Made by a program: the position numbers and the translations under genes
Part shown: positions 45,245 through 53,513 of the stretch, in pieces
Layout: the number at the start of each line of letters is the position of its first letter
Position numbering within the stretch: the stretch's first letter is position 1
NCBI GenBank assembly: GCA_958352845.1
Contig: CATWQC010000005.1
Location: 51,702-115,701, forward strand
Origin: an uncultured Collinsella sp.
GTDB lineage: Bacteria > Actinomycetota > Coriobacteriia > Coriobacteriales > Coriobacteriaceae
DNA: 64,000 bases
Reading direction: 5' to 3'
Notes under the pieces: generated by a model
What the model saw: the letters and a program-made list of their open reading frames with translations, nothing else
The model's database searches: none
Told to the model about the DNA's origin: nothing

Positions 45245-45895
45245 CTAGCGCGCGGCTTTAACTGCCGCCGAAAGGTCGAACAACGTATCGAGCACGGCCT
45301 CGCAGCCATCCACCACGTCCTGCGGCAGCGGCACGATATCAGGAACGGCAAAGACGTGGCATCCGGCCGTAATGCCCGAGACGCAGCCGTTGCGCGAATC
45401 CTCGACCACGGCACATTCCTCGGGAGCAAAGCCCGCGCGCTCGCAGGCGAGCAGATACATCTCGGGGTCGGGCTTGCCGTGCACGACGTCCTCGCCACAC
45501 GTTACCGTTTCAAACTTGTCAAAAAGACCGACCATCTTAAGGTTGCGCTCGGCCGTAACGAGGCGCGACGACGTCGCTAGACCCACGTGATAGCCCGCAG
45601 CCAGCAGCTCGTCTAGGCACTCGGCGGCACCGGCCTTAAGTTCCAGTTCGGTCTTGACCATCTCGTCGCGAATCTCCTTGTGGCGACGATAGATCGCCTC
45701 GGTGGTTTCATGGCTGCCGTAATGCTCATCAAGGATGTCCATAACATCGGGCAGCGTGCGGCCGATAAACTGATGGATCAGCGCTTCATCAATCGCGAGC
45801 CCCAGCTCAGCGGCGCCTGCCTTCCAGGCCTTAATCCCCAAACGCTCGGTATCGACCAGCGTTCCATCCATGTCAAAAATAACAGCCTTGATCAT
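45245..45895 (-). CDS. HAD-superfamily phosphatase/phosphomutase (beta-PGM-like)
   Basis: This 216-residue protein has the subfamily I HAD layout: FDMDGTLVDTE (Asp nucleophile), a helical cap, LATSSRL and GKPDPEMY with EDSRNGCVSG. It resembles beta-phosphoglucomutase and sugar-phosphate phosphatases such as YniC or GPP. The ATG at 45895 has GGGGGACC upstream. The substrate cannot be assigned. It is monocistronic, divergent from larE. Confidence 0.85.
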   Translation of the reverse strand: MIKAVIFDMDGTLVDTERLGIKAWKAGAAELGLAIDEALIHQFIGRTLPDVMDILDEHYGSHETTEAIYRRHKEIRDEMVKTELELKAGAAECLDELLAAGYHVGLATSSRLVTAERNLKMVGLFDKFETVTCGEDVVHGKPDPEMYLLACERAGFAPEECAVVEDSRNGCVSGITAGCHVFAVPDIVPLPQDVVDGCEAVLDTLFDLSAAVKAAR

Positions 45896-46068
45896 ATCGG
45901 TCCCCCATCGACTCTCGCTGTCGCATTGCCGCAACTCTACCGCATTTGGCAACTTGTATATAACGTATATACCATATTGCACTTTCGTTACACAGATAGA
46001 AGTCTTATGGCAAGTAACGCATTAGGATTATAGTTTTCGATCGAGTACTCAACGATAAGGAACGTTTC

Positions 46069-46947
46069 ATGATTTTAGACACCACGGCACCCGCAGAGGA
46101 GCTTCAAGACAAGCTATCGGCGCTCGAACAGCTGCTTTTGGCATACGGGCGCGTGGCCATCGGGTTTTCCGGCGGCGTTGACAGCAGCTTTTTGGCCGCC
46201 GTGTGCGCCCGCATCATGCCTACCAATACCCTCCTCATCCATCTCACCACGCCGCTCATCGGCACGCCCGAACAGACTTCGTTTGAGCAGTCCGTTGATG
46301 GACAGGCCAATGAGGGGCCGCATTTTAAGCTCCCCGTGCTCAATCTTTCGGTGGATCAGCTGCAGCTCCCCCAAGTAGCCTGCAACGATGCTAATCGCTG
46401 CTACCACTGCAAGCACGCCGGCTTTACCGCCATCGTCAACCACGCCAAGTCGCTCGGCTTTCCCACCGTCATCGATGGCAGCAATGCAAGCGATCGCGGT
46501 GACTACCGCCCCGGCATGCGTGCGGCAGAAGAGCTCGGCGTACGCTCCCCTCTCATGGAGGTCGGCTTTACCAAGGACGAAGAGCGCGAGCTGCTGCGCG
46601 CATGGGGCTATCCCGTTTGGAACCTGCCGGCGGGAGCATGTCTTGCCACCCGCGTCCCCACGGGCGAGGAGCTTACGCGCGAGAAGGTCGATTTGATCCG
46701 CACCTGCGAGGACTACCTGCACGATCTTGACCTGGCACAGGTACGCGCGCGCTTGGTCGGCGGCTGCATGCATATCGAGGCCGCACCCGCAGATGTCGCC
46801 AAGATTGCCGCGCTCGGCGGCACCGCCGTCGATGCCGAGGGCAAGACCCCGCTGCCCGCCGCCATCGAGTCCGCGCTGCGCGGGCTGGGCTGCGACCATA
46901 TCTCCCCCGAGGTTACCCCCTACATCCACGGCAACATGAACCTTTAG
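46069..46947 (+). CDS. larE: LarE-type ATP-dependent sacrificial sulfur transferase
   Basis: This 292-residue PP-loop protein has SGGVDSS at 34-40 and the LarE-like segments NRCYHCKH (Cys111, Cys114) and PAGACLATR (Cys191). LarE builds the nickel-pincer cofactor of lactate racemase; some homologues hold an iron-sulfur cluster on three cysteines instead of sacrificing one, and the three cysteines seen here fit that type. No larA, larB or larC is next to it, so it works with distant partners or has another sulfur-transfer role. The ATG follows AAGGAACG. Confidence 0.85.
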   Translation: MILDTTAPAEELQDKLSALEQLLLAYGRVAIGFSGGVDSSFLAAVCARIMPTNTLLIHLTTPLIGTPEQTSFEQSVDGQANEGPHFKLPVLNLSVDQLQLPQVACNDANRCYHCKHAGFTAIVNHAKSLGFPTVIDGSNASDRGDYRPGMRAAEELGVRSPLMEVGFTKDEERELLRAWGYPVWNLPAGACLATRVPTGEELTREKVDLIRTCEDYLHDLDLAQVRARLVGGCMHIEAAPADVAKIAALGGTAVDAEGKTPLPAAIESALRGLGCDHISPEVTPYIHGNMNL

Positions 46948-46990
46948 GTTACGCCGTTTTACAAACGGCGTAACTGCTCGGCGCTGCGCA

Positions 46991-47084
46991 GGCTCCGGGT
47001 GCGGCAATCTGACGTTCAACTGCACGGGCGCGACCAAAAGGTCAGCGCCCGCTTGTTTCACGTCACCTTGCCGCACCCGGAGCC
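46991..47084. repeat. Nested hairpin H4
   Basis: Perfect 17-bp outer arms GGCTCCGGGTGCGGCAA (46991..47007 and 47068..47084) enclose TGACGT/ACGTCA (47010..47015, 47060..47065) and an inner CGGGCGC/GCGCCCG stem (47025..47031, 47045..47051). The architecture recalls H1, H3 and H5, with unrelated sequence. Confidence 0.8.
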
Positions 47085-47123
47085 CGCTCGCTCGCATATG
47101 CTCAACCTGGACTGCGTTAACTG

Positions 47124-47167
47124 ACCTGCCAATAAGGGACGGGTTTGTTTTGGCAGGTTTTATCTGG
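47124..47167 (+). repeat. GGGACGGG repeat, family B copy 3
   Basis: ACCTGCCAATAAGGGACGGG to TTTTATCTGG over 44 bp, a close match to the copy at 40292..40335 in the same orientation. Confidence 0.8.
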
Positions 47168-47327
47168 TGAAACGCTGAATAGCCCCACATTCACAACCGC
47201 CGCAGCTCCATATGAGGCAAATGAACCAGTAGCGTTTGTTCCAAATCTTAAGTATTTGTTCGATAGAACGGCCCCTGCCGGCTCCTGCTAGACTGGTAGA
47301 TTCCCAACCGTCTAGCCAGGAGCCTCA

Positions 47328-48293
47328 ATGTCGCGCAAGTCCGCCTACAAGCAAGTCCTTTCCATCGGCACCGCCGTGGTGCTGGGGTTTGCGCTGTTTA
47401 CGGGATCGCTCGACGGAGCTCCCAAGCTGCTGTCACCGCAAAGCGATGAACAGGCGGTAGCTCTGGCCGAGAAGCAAAACGAGAGTCCCAAGCGCACCGG
47501 CAACGAGGCAGACCTGGTCGCCCGGCTCGAATCGGGAACAGCCAGCTCCGAGGACTCCGGCGATGGCTCCGAATCCGCCGCACCCGACACCGGTGACGCC
47601 GCTTCCGAGGACAGCTCCACCACCCCCATCGACGAGGTCGAAAACCCCGACCTTAACCGCGCCCGCGGCGTATACCTCAGCAGCATTCCCGACTACGCCG
47701 GCAACCCCTACGTTGCCCTTCGCGCCGACAGCACGCACCCGCTCGGCACGCCATCATTCACACTCGATGAATACGATCGCGCCACCGAAGAGGGCTGCTT
47801 TAGGAAATTCTCCAAGCTCGACAGCCTGGGCCGTACTCGCAAGGCGCTCGCCTGCGTAGGCCCCGAGTCGCTCGGACAGGGAAAGCGCGGCGATATCTCG
47901 CGCATCCACCCTGCCGGTTGGCACCAGCAGCGCTACGACTTTATTCCAGGCCAGAGCCTCTACAATCGCTGCCACCTCATCGCTTGGTCGCTCTGCGGCG
48001 AAAACGCCAACCGCAAAAATCTCCTCACCGGCACGCGTTATCTCAACGAGACGGGCATGCTACCGTTTGAAGAGCAGATTCTTAACTACATCCACGACAC
48101 GGGCAACCATGTTCTCTACCGCGTCACGCCCATGTACAACGAAGAGGAGCTTGTCTGCCGCGGCGTGCGCCTTGAGGCGCAATCGGTCGAGGACCACGGC
48201 AAGACCCTCTGCTTCCACGTATACTGCTACAACCTGCAGCCGCACGTGCAGATCGACTACGCCACCGGCCGCAACCAGGCATCCGGAGGCTAG
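47328..48293 (+). CDS. Secreted DNA/RNA non-specific endonuclease (DNA-entry nuclease type)
   Basis: This 321-residue protein has an N-terminal membrane anchor or signal (VLSIGTAVVLGFALFTGSL), a low-complexity acidic linker (about 40-110, Ser/Asp/Glu-rich) and a nuclease domain with GWHQQRYDF, the catalytic region YNRCHLIAWSLCGENANRKNL, in two parts, and GTRYLNETGMLPFE. This matches the Gram-positive EndA-like group, in which NRCH replaces DRGH. It likely acts outside the cell on DNA as a nutrient or during DNA uptake. The ATG follows AGGAGCC. A terminator follows. Confidence 0.85.
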   Translation: MSRKSAYKQVLSIGTAVVLGFALFTGSLDGAPKLLSPQSDEQAVALAEKQNESPKRTGNEADLVARLESGTASSEDSGDGSESAAPDTGDAASEDSSTTPIDEVENPDLNRARGVYLSSIPDYAGNPYVALRADSTHPLGTPSFTLDEYDRATEEGCFRKFSKLDSLGRTRKALACVGPESLGQGKRGDISRIHPAGWHQQRYDFIPGQSLYNRCHLIAWSLCGENANRKNLLTGTRYLNETGMLPFEEQILNYIHDTGNHVLYRVTPMYNEEELVCRGVRLEAQSVEDHGKTLCFHVYCYNLQPHVQIDYATGRNQASGG

Positions 48294-48357
48294 TGCCGAC
48301 CGCGCCGCCCGTAACCCAAAAAATGATCCGTTTTCCTCCGTCCTCAAGGGATCAAAT

Positions 48358-48398
48358 AAGGCCGCCCCGGTTACCCAGGGCGGCCTTTTCGTCAGCAC
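48358..48398 (+). terminator. Terminator after the nuclease gene
   Basis: AAGGCCGCC and GGCGGCCTT pair around CCGGTTACCCAG, followed by TTTTCG; it may work in both directions as the EF-G paralogue ends 25 bp away. Confidence 0.75.
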
Positions 48399-48422
48399 CT
48401 ATATTGCAGGCAAAACCACGCG

Positions 48423-50498
48423 TTACTTGGCGCGGCCCTCCTCATAGCGCTCGACCAGCTTGGCCTGAACGTCATAAGGCACCTGCTCATAGCCTGCGGG
48501 CTTCATGGTAAAGTCACCCGTGCCGCGCGTGATAGAGCGCAGGCGCGTCGAGTAATCCGTCAGCTCGGCCAGCGGCGCCTGGGCAATAACCACGGTATCG
48601 CCGCGCTCATCGGTCTCCATGCCCGTCACGCGACCGCGCGATGCCGAGATGTCGCCCATCACGGCGCCGGCGTAGCTCTCGGGGATAGTCACCGTGATTT
48701 CCTCGATGGGTTCCAGCACCACCGGGTCGGCATCGGCGCATGCCTTGCGCAGGCCGATGCGAGCCGCCGCGCGAAACGCCATCTCGTTGGAGTCGACGCT
48801 GTGATACGAGCCGTCGTACACAGCCACGCGAATGCCCGTGAGCGGATAGCCGGCAATGATGCCGTCCTTCATGGTCTCCTGGACGCCCTTGTCCACGGCG
48901 GGGATCAGCGAGCGCGGAATGCGGCCGCCCACGACCTCGTCCACAAACTCATAGCCGTCGCTCGTGCCGTCGGGCCCAATGAGCGGCTCCACGCGCAGCC
49001 AGCAGTCGCCGTACTGACCGGCGCCGCCGGTCTGCTTCTTATGGCGGCCCTGGGCACTTGCCGTACGGCGAATGGTCTCGCGATACGGAATGCGGATCGG
49101 CACGCTCTTGGCCACGACTTTGGTGCGATCCTCCAAACGGTTGAGCAGCACCGAAACCTGCGCCTCACCCACCGCCGAAATGATGGTCTGGCCGGTCTCC
49201 TCGTCACGATCGATGCTCATGGTCGGATCAGCCTTGCACGCCTTCTCGATAAACGTATAGAGCTTCTCTTCGTCGCCACGGTTCTCGGCCTCGATGGCAA
49301 TGCGGTACTGCGAGTTGGGGAACTTAAACGCCGCCGCCTCGACCTTACCGGTAATGGAGAGTGTGTCACCCGTCTCGGCAGCCAGCTTGGGCGCCACGAT
49401 GATGTCACCGGCATAGGCGTGACCGACCTCGGTCATGTCACGGCCGCACATCACATACAGGTGGGCCAGACGATCGCTCTTGCGGGTACGCGCGTTGATC
49501 AGCTCAAGACCCGGCTCAAGCGTACCCGTCAGCACCTTGATAAAGCTGATGCGACCCTGCTGCGGATCGGCCAACGTCTTAAACACAAACGCCACCGGAC
49601 GATCATCGTCGCTCGAAATCTTGAGCGAATCGCCGTCGATGAGCGGCATCTCGCCGTAGTCCGTCGGCGCCGGGAAGTATGTGGCAATGTCGTCCATCAG
49701 CGAGTTGACGCCCTGCTCCTTAATGCAATCGCCCGCAAAGACCGGCACAAAGATGCGCTCGGCAATCGCCTTCGACAGCAGGCCTTCAAGCTCCTCCTGC
49801 GTCAGCGTCTCCTCGCCTTCCAAGTACTTCATCATCAGTTCGTCGTCAGCCTCGGCCACCAGCTCGCACAGATGGTCATGGGCTTCCTCGGCCTGGGCAC
49901 GATACTCCTCGGGAATCTCCGACTCAACGGCTTCGGTGCCGTTGCAATGGCGCGCCTTCATGCGCACCAGGTCGATGATGCCGTCAAAGTCCTCGCCCTC
50001 GCCCCAGGGAAGGGTTACGGCGCCCAGGCGCGTGCCAAAGCGCTCTTGCAGCAGGTCCATCGTGGTCGCAAAGCTGGCCTCGGAGCGCGACAGGCGGTTT
50101 ACGAACACCGCACGCGCCAGGCGCAGGTCCTCGGCGGCATACCAGAGCTTAACCGTCGTAGGCTGCGGGCCGGCCTCGGCGTCGACCACAAACAGAGCCG
50201 TCTCGCAGACGCTCATCGCGGCAAAGGCGTCGCCGATAAAATCGGGGTAACACGGGGCATCGAGCACATTGATGCGCGCGCCCTTCCAGTCGATCGGCGC
50301 GATGGTCGTCGAGATGGAAAATGCACGCTTGACCTCTTCGGGGTCATAGTCGAGCGTGGGCTTGGTGCCGTCGTGGCCGCCCAGGCGGGCGGTCTTGCCG
50401 GAAAGGTGGAGCATGGCCTCGGCGAGTGAAGTCTTGCCCACCCCGCCTTGGCCTACGAGCACCACGTTCCTTACGTTACCGGTCTTGGGAGCACCCAT
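48423..50498 (-). CDS. Elongation factor G-like GTPase (paralogue)
   Basis: This 691-residue GTPase has the EF-G domain order. G1 is GQGGVGKTS (16-24) and the G3 region reads DAPCYPDF, where DxPGHxDF is usual in EF-G; the G4 position reads VNRLSR, where canonical EF-G has NKMD. These changes mark the EF-G2/FusA-like paralogue group and not the main translocase. The role may be a specialised ribosome function. The ATG at 50498 follows AAGGAGGTCATC. No ribosomal protein genes are nearby. Confidence 0.88.
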   Translation of the reverse strand: MGAPKTGNVRNVVLVGQGGVGKTSLAEAMLHLSGKTARLGGHDGTKPTLDYDPEEVKRAFSISTTIAPIDWKGARINVLDAPCYPDFIGDAFAAMSVCETALFVVDAEAGPQPTTVKLWYAAEDLRLARAVFVNRLSRSEASFATTMDLLQERFGTRLGAVTLPWGEGEDFDGIIDLVRMKARHCNGTEAVESEIPEEYRAQAEEAHDHLCELVAEADDELMMKYLEGEETLTQEELEGLLSKAIAERIFVPVFAGDCIKEQGVNSLMDDIATYFPAPTDYGEMPLIDGDSLKISSDDDRPVAFVFKTLADPQQGRISFIKVLTGTLEPGLELINARTRKSDRLAHLYVMCGRDMTEVGHAYAGDIIVAPKLAAETGDTLSITGKVEAAAFKFPNSQYRIAIEAENRGDEEKLYTFIEKACKADPTMSIDRDEETGQTIISAVGEAQVSVLLNRLEDRTKVVAKSVPIRIPYRETIRRTASAQGRHKKQTGGAGQYGDCWLRVEPLIGPDGTSDGYEFVDEVVGGRIPRSLIPAVDKGVQETMKDGIIAGYPLTGIRVAVYDGSYHSVDSNEMAFRAAARIGLRKACADADPVVLEPIEEITVTIPESYAGAVMGDISASRGRVTGMETDERGDTVVIAQAPLAELTDYSTRLRSITRGTGDFTMKPAGYEQVPYDVQAKLVERYEEGRAK

Positions 50499-50738
50499 GA
50501 TGACCTCCTTGCAGGGCCGCGCGCAATGCGCGACGCCAACGGGGAGAGTTCGCGGTCGGTGCCATCCCGGGAGCAGCATGGTCGGCAGCCGAGCCGACTC
50601 ACCCTCCAAATGTCCTATGCCACCACCCTACCCTCACGGGCGGCTGTCCATGCATACCTTTCGGCGCACGTATGAATACAGGCGGCGAGAGGAAGAGACA
50701 AGCTTGTGAGGCGATTATTGAACCCCGTCGATGCAAAC

Positions 50739-50773
50739 AAAAAGCCGCCACAGACCGTAAGACCTGCGGCGGC
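50739..50773 (-). terminator. Terminator of the amino-acid ABC importer operon
   Basis: On the minus strand GCCGCCGCAG and CTGTGGCGGC pair around GTCTTACGGT, followed by TTTTTG. It lies 36 bp beyond the ATPase stop. Confidence 0.82.
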
Positions 50774-50808
50774 TTCGCCTCAATTAATAGTTGAGTAAAT
50801 ACCTGAGC

Positions 50809-51573
50809 CTACCCCTCGATACGGCTCAAGAACTCACGGGTACGTTGCTCACGCGGGTGATTGATAACCTGCTCGGCCGGACCCTCCTCGACAATGCGGC
50901 CTCCGTCCATAAAGACCACGCGATCGGCAACATCGCGCGCAAACTGCATCGCGTGGGTCACGATTACCATCGTCATATTCTGCGCCGCAAGGTCTTTAAT
51001 GACACGCAGTACCTCGGCCGTCAGCTCGGGATCGAGTGCCGAGGTCGGCTCGTCAAAGAACAGGATCTCCGGATCGAGCGCCAAGGCGCGGGCGATACTC
51101 ACACGCTGTTGCTGGCCGCCCGAAAGCTCACATGGCACCTTGTTCTCGTTGCCCGTAAGCCCCATCTGCGCGATCAACTCGCGCGCACGAGCTTCCGCCT
51201 GCTCGCGCGGGCGCTTAAGCACGCGGATCGGCGCGTCGATGATGTTTTTCATCACGGTATAGTGCGGGAACAGGTTGTAATTTTGGAACACCAGGCCGAA
51301 TCGCGAGCGTGCCCGCTTGGGCACATCGCCCTTCGCATAGACCGCGCCCGAGCCCGCATCCGTCGCAACGGCAAGGCCACCAAACGAGAGCGATCCTCCG
51401 TCGAGTGTCTCGAGCAGCGTGGCACACCGCAGCAGCGTGGACTTGCCGCCACCCGAAGGCCCGATAATCGCCACGACCTCGCCACGCTTGACCTCGAGCG
51501 AGATATCCTTGAGCACCTCATTGCCGCCAAACGCCTTGCGCGCGCTTTCGATTTTCATCACTGAGCTAGTCAT
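50809..51573 (-). CDS. Amino-acid ABC importer, ATP-binding protein
   Basis: This protein of about 254 residues is the ATPase of a polar amino-acid importer (GlnQ/HisP type). Walker A is GPSGGGKST, the signature LSGGQQQR and Walker B ILFFDEPTSALD. The ATG at 51573 overlaps the permease stop; a second ATG at 51558 is possible. It is the last gene of a three-gene importer operon and is followed by a terminator. Confidence 0.93.
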   Translation of the reverse strand: MTSSVMKIESARKAFGGNEVLKDISLEVKRGEVVAIIGPSGGGKSTLLRCATLLETLDGGSLSFGGLAVATDAGSGAVYAKGDVPKRARSRFGLVFQNYNLFPHYTVMKNIIDAPIRVLKRPREQAEARARELIAQMGLTGNENKVPCELSGGQQQRVSIARALALDPEILFFDEPTSALDPELTAEVLRVIKDLAAQNMTMVIVTHAMQFARDVADRVVFMDGGRIVEEGPAEQVINHPREQRTREFLSRIEG

Positions 51574-52219
51574 GATAATAGTCCAGCTTCTTTTCGGCGG
51601 CGCCCAGCAGCATCTCGACCACAAAGTTAAAGATCCAGTAGATCAGCGCCGCGATCGCAAACGGCACCATGCTCACCTGCGAGGCGACCAGCGCCTTGGC
51701 CGTCGAGAACATCTCACCCACGCCAATGGCAAACGCCAGCGACGTGTCCTTGACCAGCGTGATGATCTCGTTGCCCATCGCCGGCAGAATACGCTTGGCG
51801 ACCTGCGGCATCACGATATACAGAAACGTCTGCATGCGCGAATAGCCCAGCACCTCGGCTGCCTCGTATTGACCGCGCGGAATGGACTGCAGGCCCGAGC
51901 GATAGATCTCGGCAAAGTAACCGGCGTAGTTGATGATGAACGCTACGACGCACGCCGTCCACTTGGAATCGGGCGTGAGCGAAATGCCGAACACGTAGTA
52001 CGGGGCAAAGTAGATGGCAAACATCTGCAGCATGAGCGGCGTACCGCGCATGACCGAAATGTAGATGCGCGCAATCCAGCGGAGCGGCGCAATTTTGCTC
52101 ATGCGCATAAACGCCACGGGGATTCCCAGCGGAATCGACCCCAGCAGCGTCAGCACAAACAACTGCAAACTGACCAAGAATCCCTGGCCAAGCATTTGCA
52201 TCATGACCTGAATAGACAT
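51566..52219 (-). CDS. Amino-acid ABC importer, permease protein
   Basis: This 217-residue membrane protein has about five helices and the permease loop EVYRSGLQSIPRGQYEAAEVLG-type sequence (seen as AEIYRSGLQSIPRGQ). It belongs to the HisM/GlnP family, which homodimerises. The ATG at 52219 overlaps the stop of the binding-protein gene (TAATG), showing translational coupling. Confidence 0.93.
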   Translation of the reverse strand: MSIQVMMQMLGQGFLVSLQLFVLTLLGSIPLGIPVAFMRMSKIAPLRWIARIYISVMRGTPLMLQMFAIYFAPYYVFGISLTPDSKWTACVVAFIINYAGYFAEIYRSGLQSIPRGQYEAAEVLGYSRMQTFLYIVMPQVAKRILPAMGNEIITLVKDTSLAFAIGVGEMFSTAKALVASQVSMVPFAIAALIYWIFNFVVEMLLGAAEKKLDYYHD

Positions 52220-53079
52220 TACTTGAGCACCCAATTATCGAAAGATAGACCATAGCTTGAATACTTGTCGCACAGGTCCTTAACCGTGCCGTCCTCGTAG
52301 AGCGCCTTGAGCGACTCGGTCACGGCGTCGGCCGACTTGGTGTCGCCCTTCTTAAAGCCGACGGCGTAGTGCTCGCTGGACAGCGGCTCATCAAGCTGCG
52401 TATAAGCATCGGGCTTGGCGGCAAGCTGATACTGGGCAATCGAAAGGTCGCAAGCCACGGCATCGACCGCGCCGCTCTCGAGCTGCATAAAGGCCGTGTT
52501 GTACTCGCCGATCGTGTCGAGCGTGGCAAACGTCGCCGCCAGATCCTTCTGGTCACCCTCGAGCACATCCTGCGCAGCGGAATCGGTCTGGGTAATCACG
52601 GTCTTGCCGGCAAGATCGTCCCAGCTCTTGATACCCGCATCCTTCTTGACCACCAGCACCTGCTCGTTGAGCATGTACGGCTCGGAAAACGTGTAGTCGT
52701 CCTCGCGACCCTCCATGGTAAAGCCGTTCCAGATGCAGTTGATGGCGCCGGAGTTGAGCAGCGTGTCCTTGGCATCCCAATCGATGGCCTCGTATTTGAC
52801 CTCCCAGCCCTGCTTATCGGCAACAGCCTTGGCAAGATCGAGATCAAAGCCGGTGTACTCGCCATCGTCGCCCACAAAGCCGTACGGAGGATAGGACTTA
52901 TCAAAGCCCACCACGAGCTTCTTGGACTCCGCAGCGCCCTTCACGTCCTTGGCCGCGGCAGAACCAGCAGCGGAGCCCTTGCCGGCACCACCGCCGCAAC
53001 CGACAAGACCAAGGCCAAGCACCGTGGCGAGCGAGCCGGCTAGACCAACAAACTGACGACGAGACATATCGGTATTCAT
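52219..53079 (-). CDS. Amino-acid-binding lipoprotein of an ABC importer
   Basis: This 286-residue protein starts with a twin-arginine-like stretch (MSRRQFVGLAG) and a lipobox (GLGLVGC), so it is exported and anchored by a lipid. The mature part is a family 3 solute-binding protein: VGFDKSYPPYGF, GFDLDLAKAVA, TQTDSAAQ. Family members bind polar amino acids such as glutamine, histidine or cystine; this one cannot be specified. It is the first gene of the operon. The ATG at 53079 has AAGGGGGAA upstream. Confidence 0.92.
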   Translation of the reverse strand: MNTDMSRRQFVGLAGSLATVLGLGLVGCGGGAGKGSAAGSAAAKDVKGAAESKKLVVGFDKSYPPYGFVGDDGEYTGFDLDLAKAVADKQGWEVKYEAIDWDAKDTLLNSGAINCIWNGFTMEGREDDYTFSEPYMLNEQVLVVKKDAGIKSWDDLAGKTVITQTDSAAQDVLEGDQKDLAATFATLDTIGEYNTAFMQLESGAVDAVACDLSIAQYQLAAKPDAYTQLDEPLSSEHYAVGFKKGDTKSADAVTESLKALYEDGTVKDLCDKYSSYGLSFDNWVLK

Positions 53080-53196
53080 AGTATTCCCCCTTGATGGCAC
53101 TTTAGTTAGGTAAAGTGAGTCATGTAACGCTCAGAATCATACACTCTACCTTGATAAAGTACAAGGGAGAGGTTGCCCGGCGTGGGCGGGGAGCGG

Positions 53197-53238
53197 CGCG
53201 TGATTAAGTTTCCTGCTCTACAGTCCTGCGCAAGACGG
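53197..53238 (+). repeat. Partial copy of the covarying hairpin element
   Basis: GCGCGTGATTAAGTTTCCTG then CTCTACAGTCCTGCGCAAGACGG: the left half of the H1/H5 core with a third version of the arm. The right half is missing and the sequence runs into H5 30 bp later. Confidence 0.75.
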
Positions 53239-53268
53239 AAAGCACGCGTGGAGCACTAGGTTGGAGCA

Positions 53269-53407
53269 CCCGGCTGAGTGGCGCCCGGCGCGGAGTTTAA
53301 TTTGCTGCTCTACAGTCCTGCTCACGACGGAGGCCACATTAAGTGGCCTCCTGTTCGTGCGGAACTCGCGACAAATTAAACTCCGCGCCGGGCGCCACTC
53401 AGCCGGG
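53269..53407. repeat. Long covarying hairpin element, copy H5
   Basis: Outer arms 53269..53304 and 53372..53407 are exact reverse complements over 36 bp. The core repeats that of H1: CTACAGTCCTGCTCACGACG, inner stem GGAGGCCAC-ATTAA-GTGGCCTCC (53329..53351), GTGCGGAACTCGCGA. The arms differ from H1 in most positions. Confidence 0.88.
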
Positions 53408-53513
53408 AGACAACGTGCTCGAAACCTTAAATAGCCTCCTCTCCAAACGGGCACGTTGAATGCACGGTACAATTGCTTCGGACTTTTCTTTTATTTAATA
53501 GTGGGGTTAATTC

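Larger units (their letters stand above)
46948..47327. other. 380-bp intergenic region with three palindromes
   Basis: No ORF is supported. It holds a TTACGCCGTTT-TAC-AAACGGCGTAA hairpin (46949..46973), likely ending larE, the nested hairpin H4 (46991..47084) and a family B repeat (47124..47167). Confidence 0.7.
53080..53513. other. 434-bp intergenic region with hairpin H5 and a partial copy
   Basis: No ORF is supported. It contains a partial copy of the covarying hairpin (53197..53238) and the complete copy H5 (53269..53407), followed by an AT-rich leader of rlmD. An ORF covering the repeat on the minus strand is an artefact. Confidence 0.7.

Noticed and set aside
53218..53472. Minus-strand ORF sharing peptide RRPLNVASV with one near 16700
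   Set aside because: The shared peptide is translated from the repeated hairpin core, so it reflects a DNA repeat and not a protein family.
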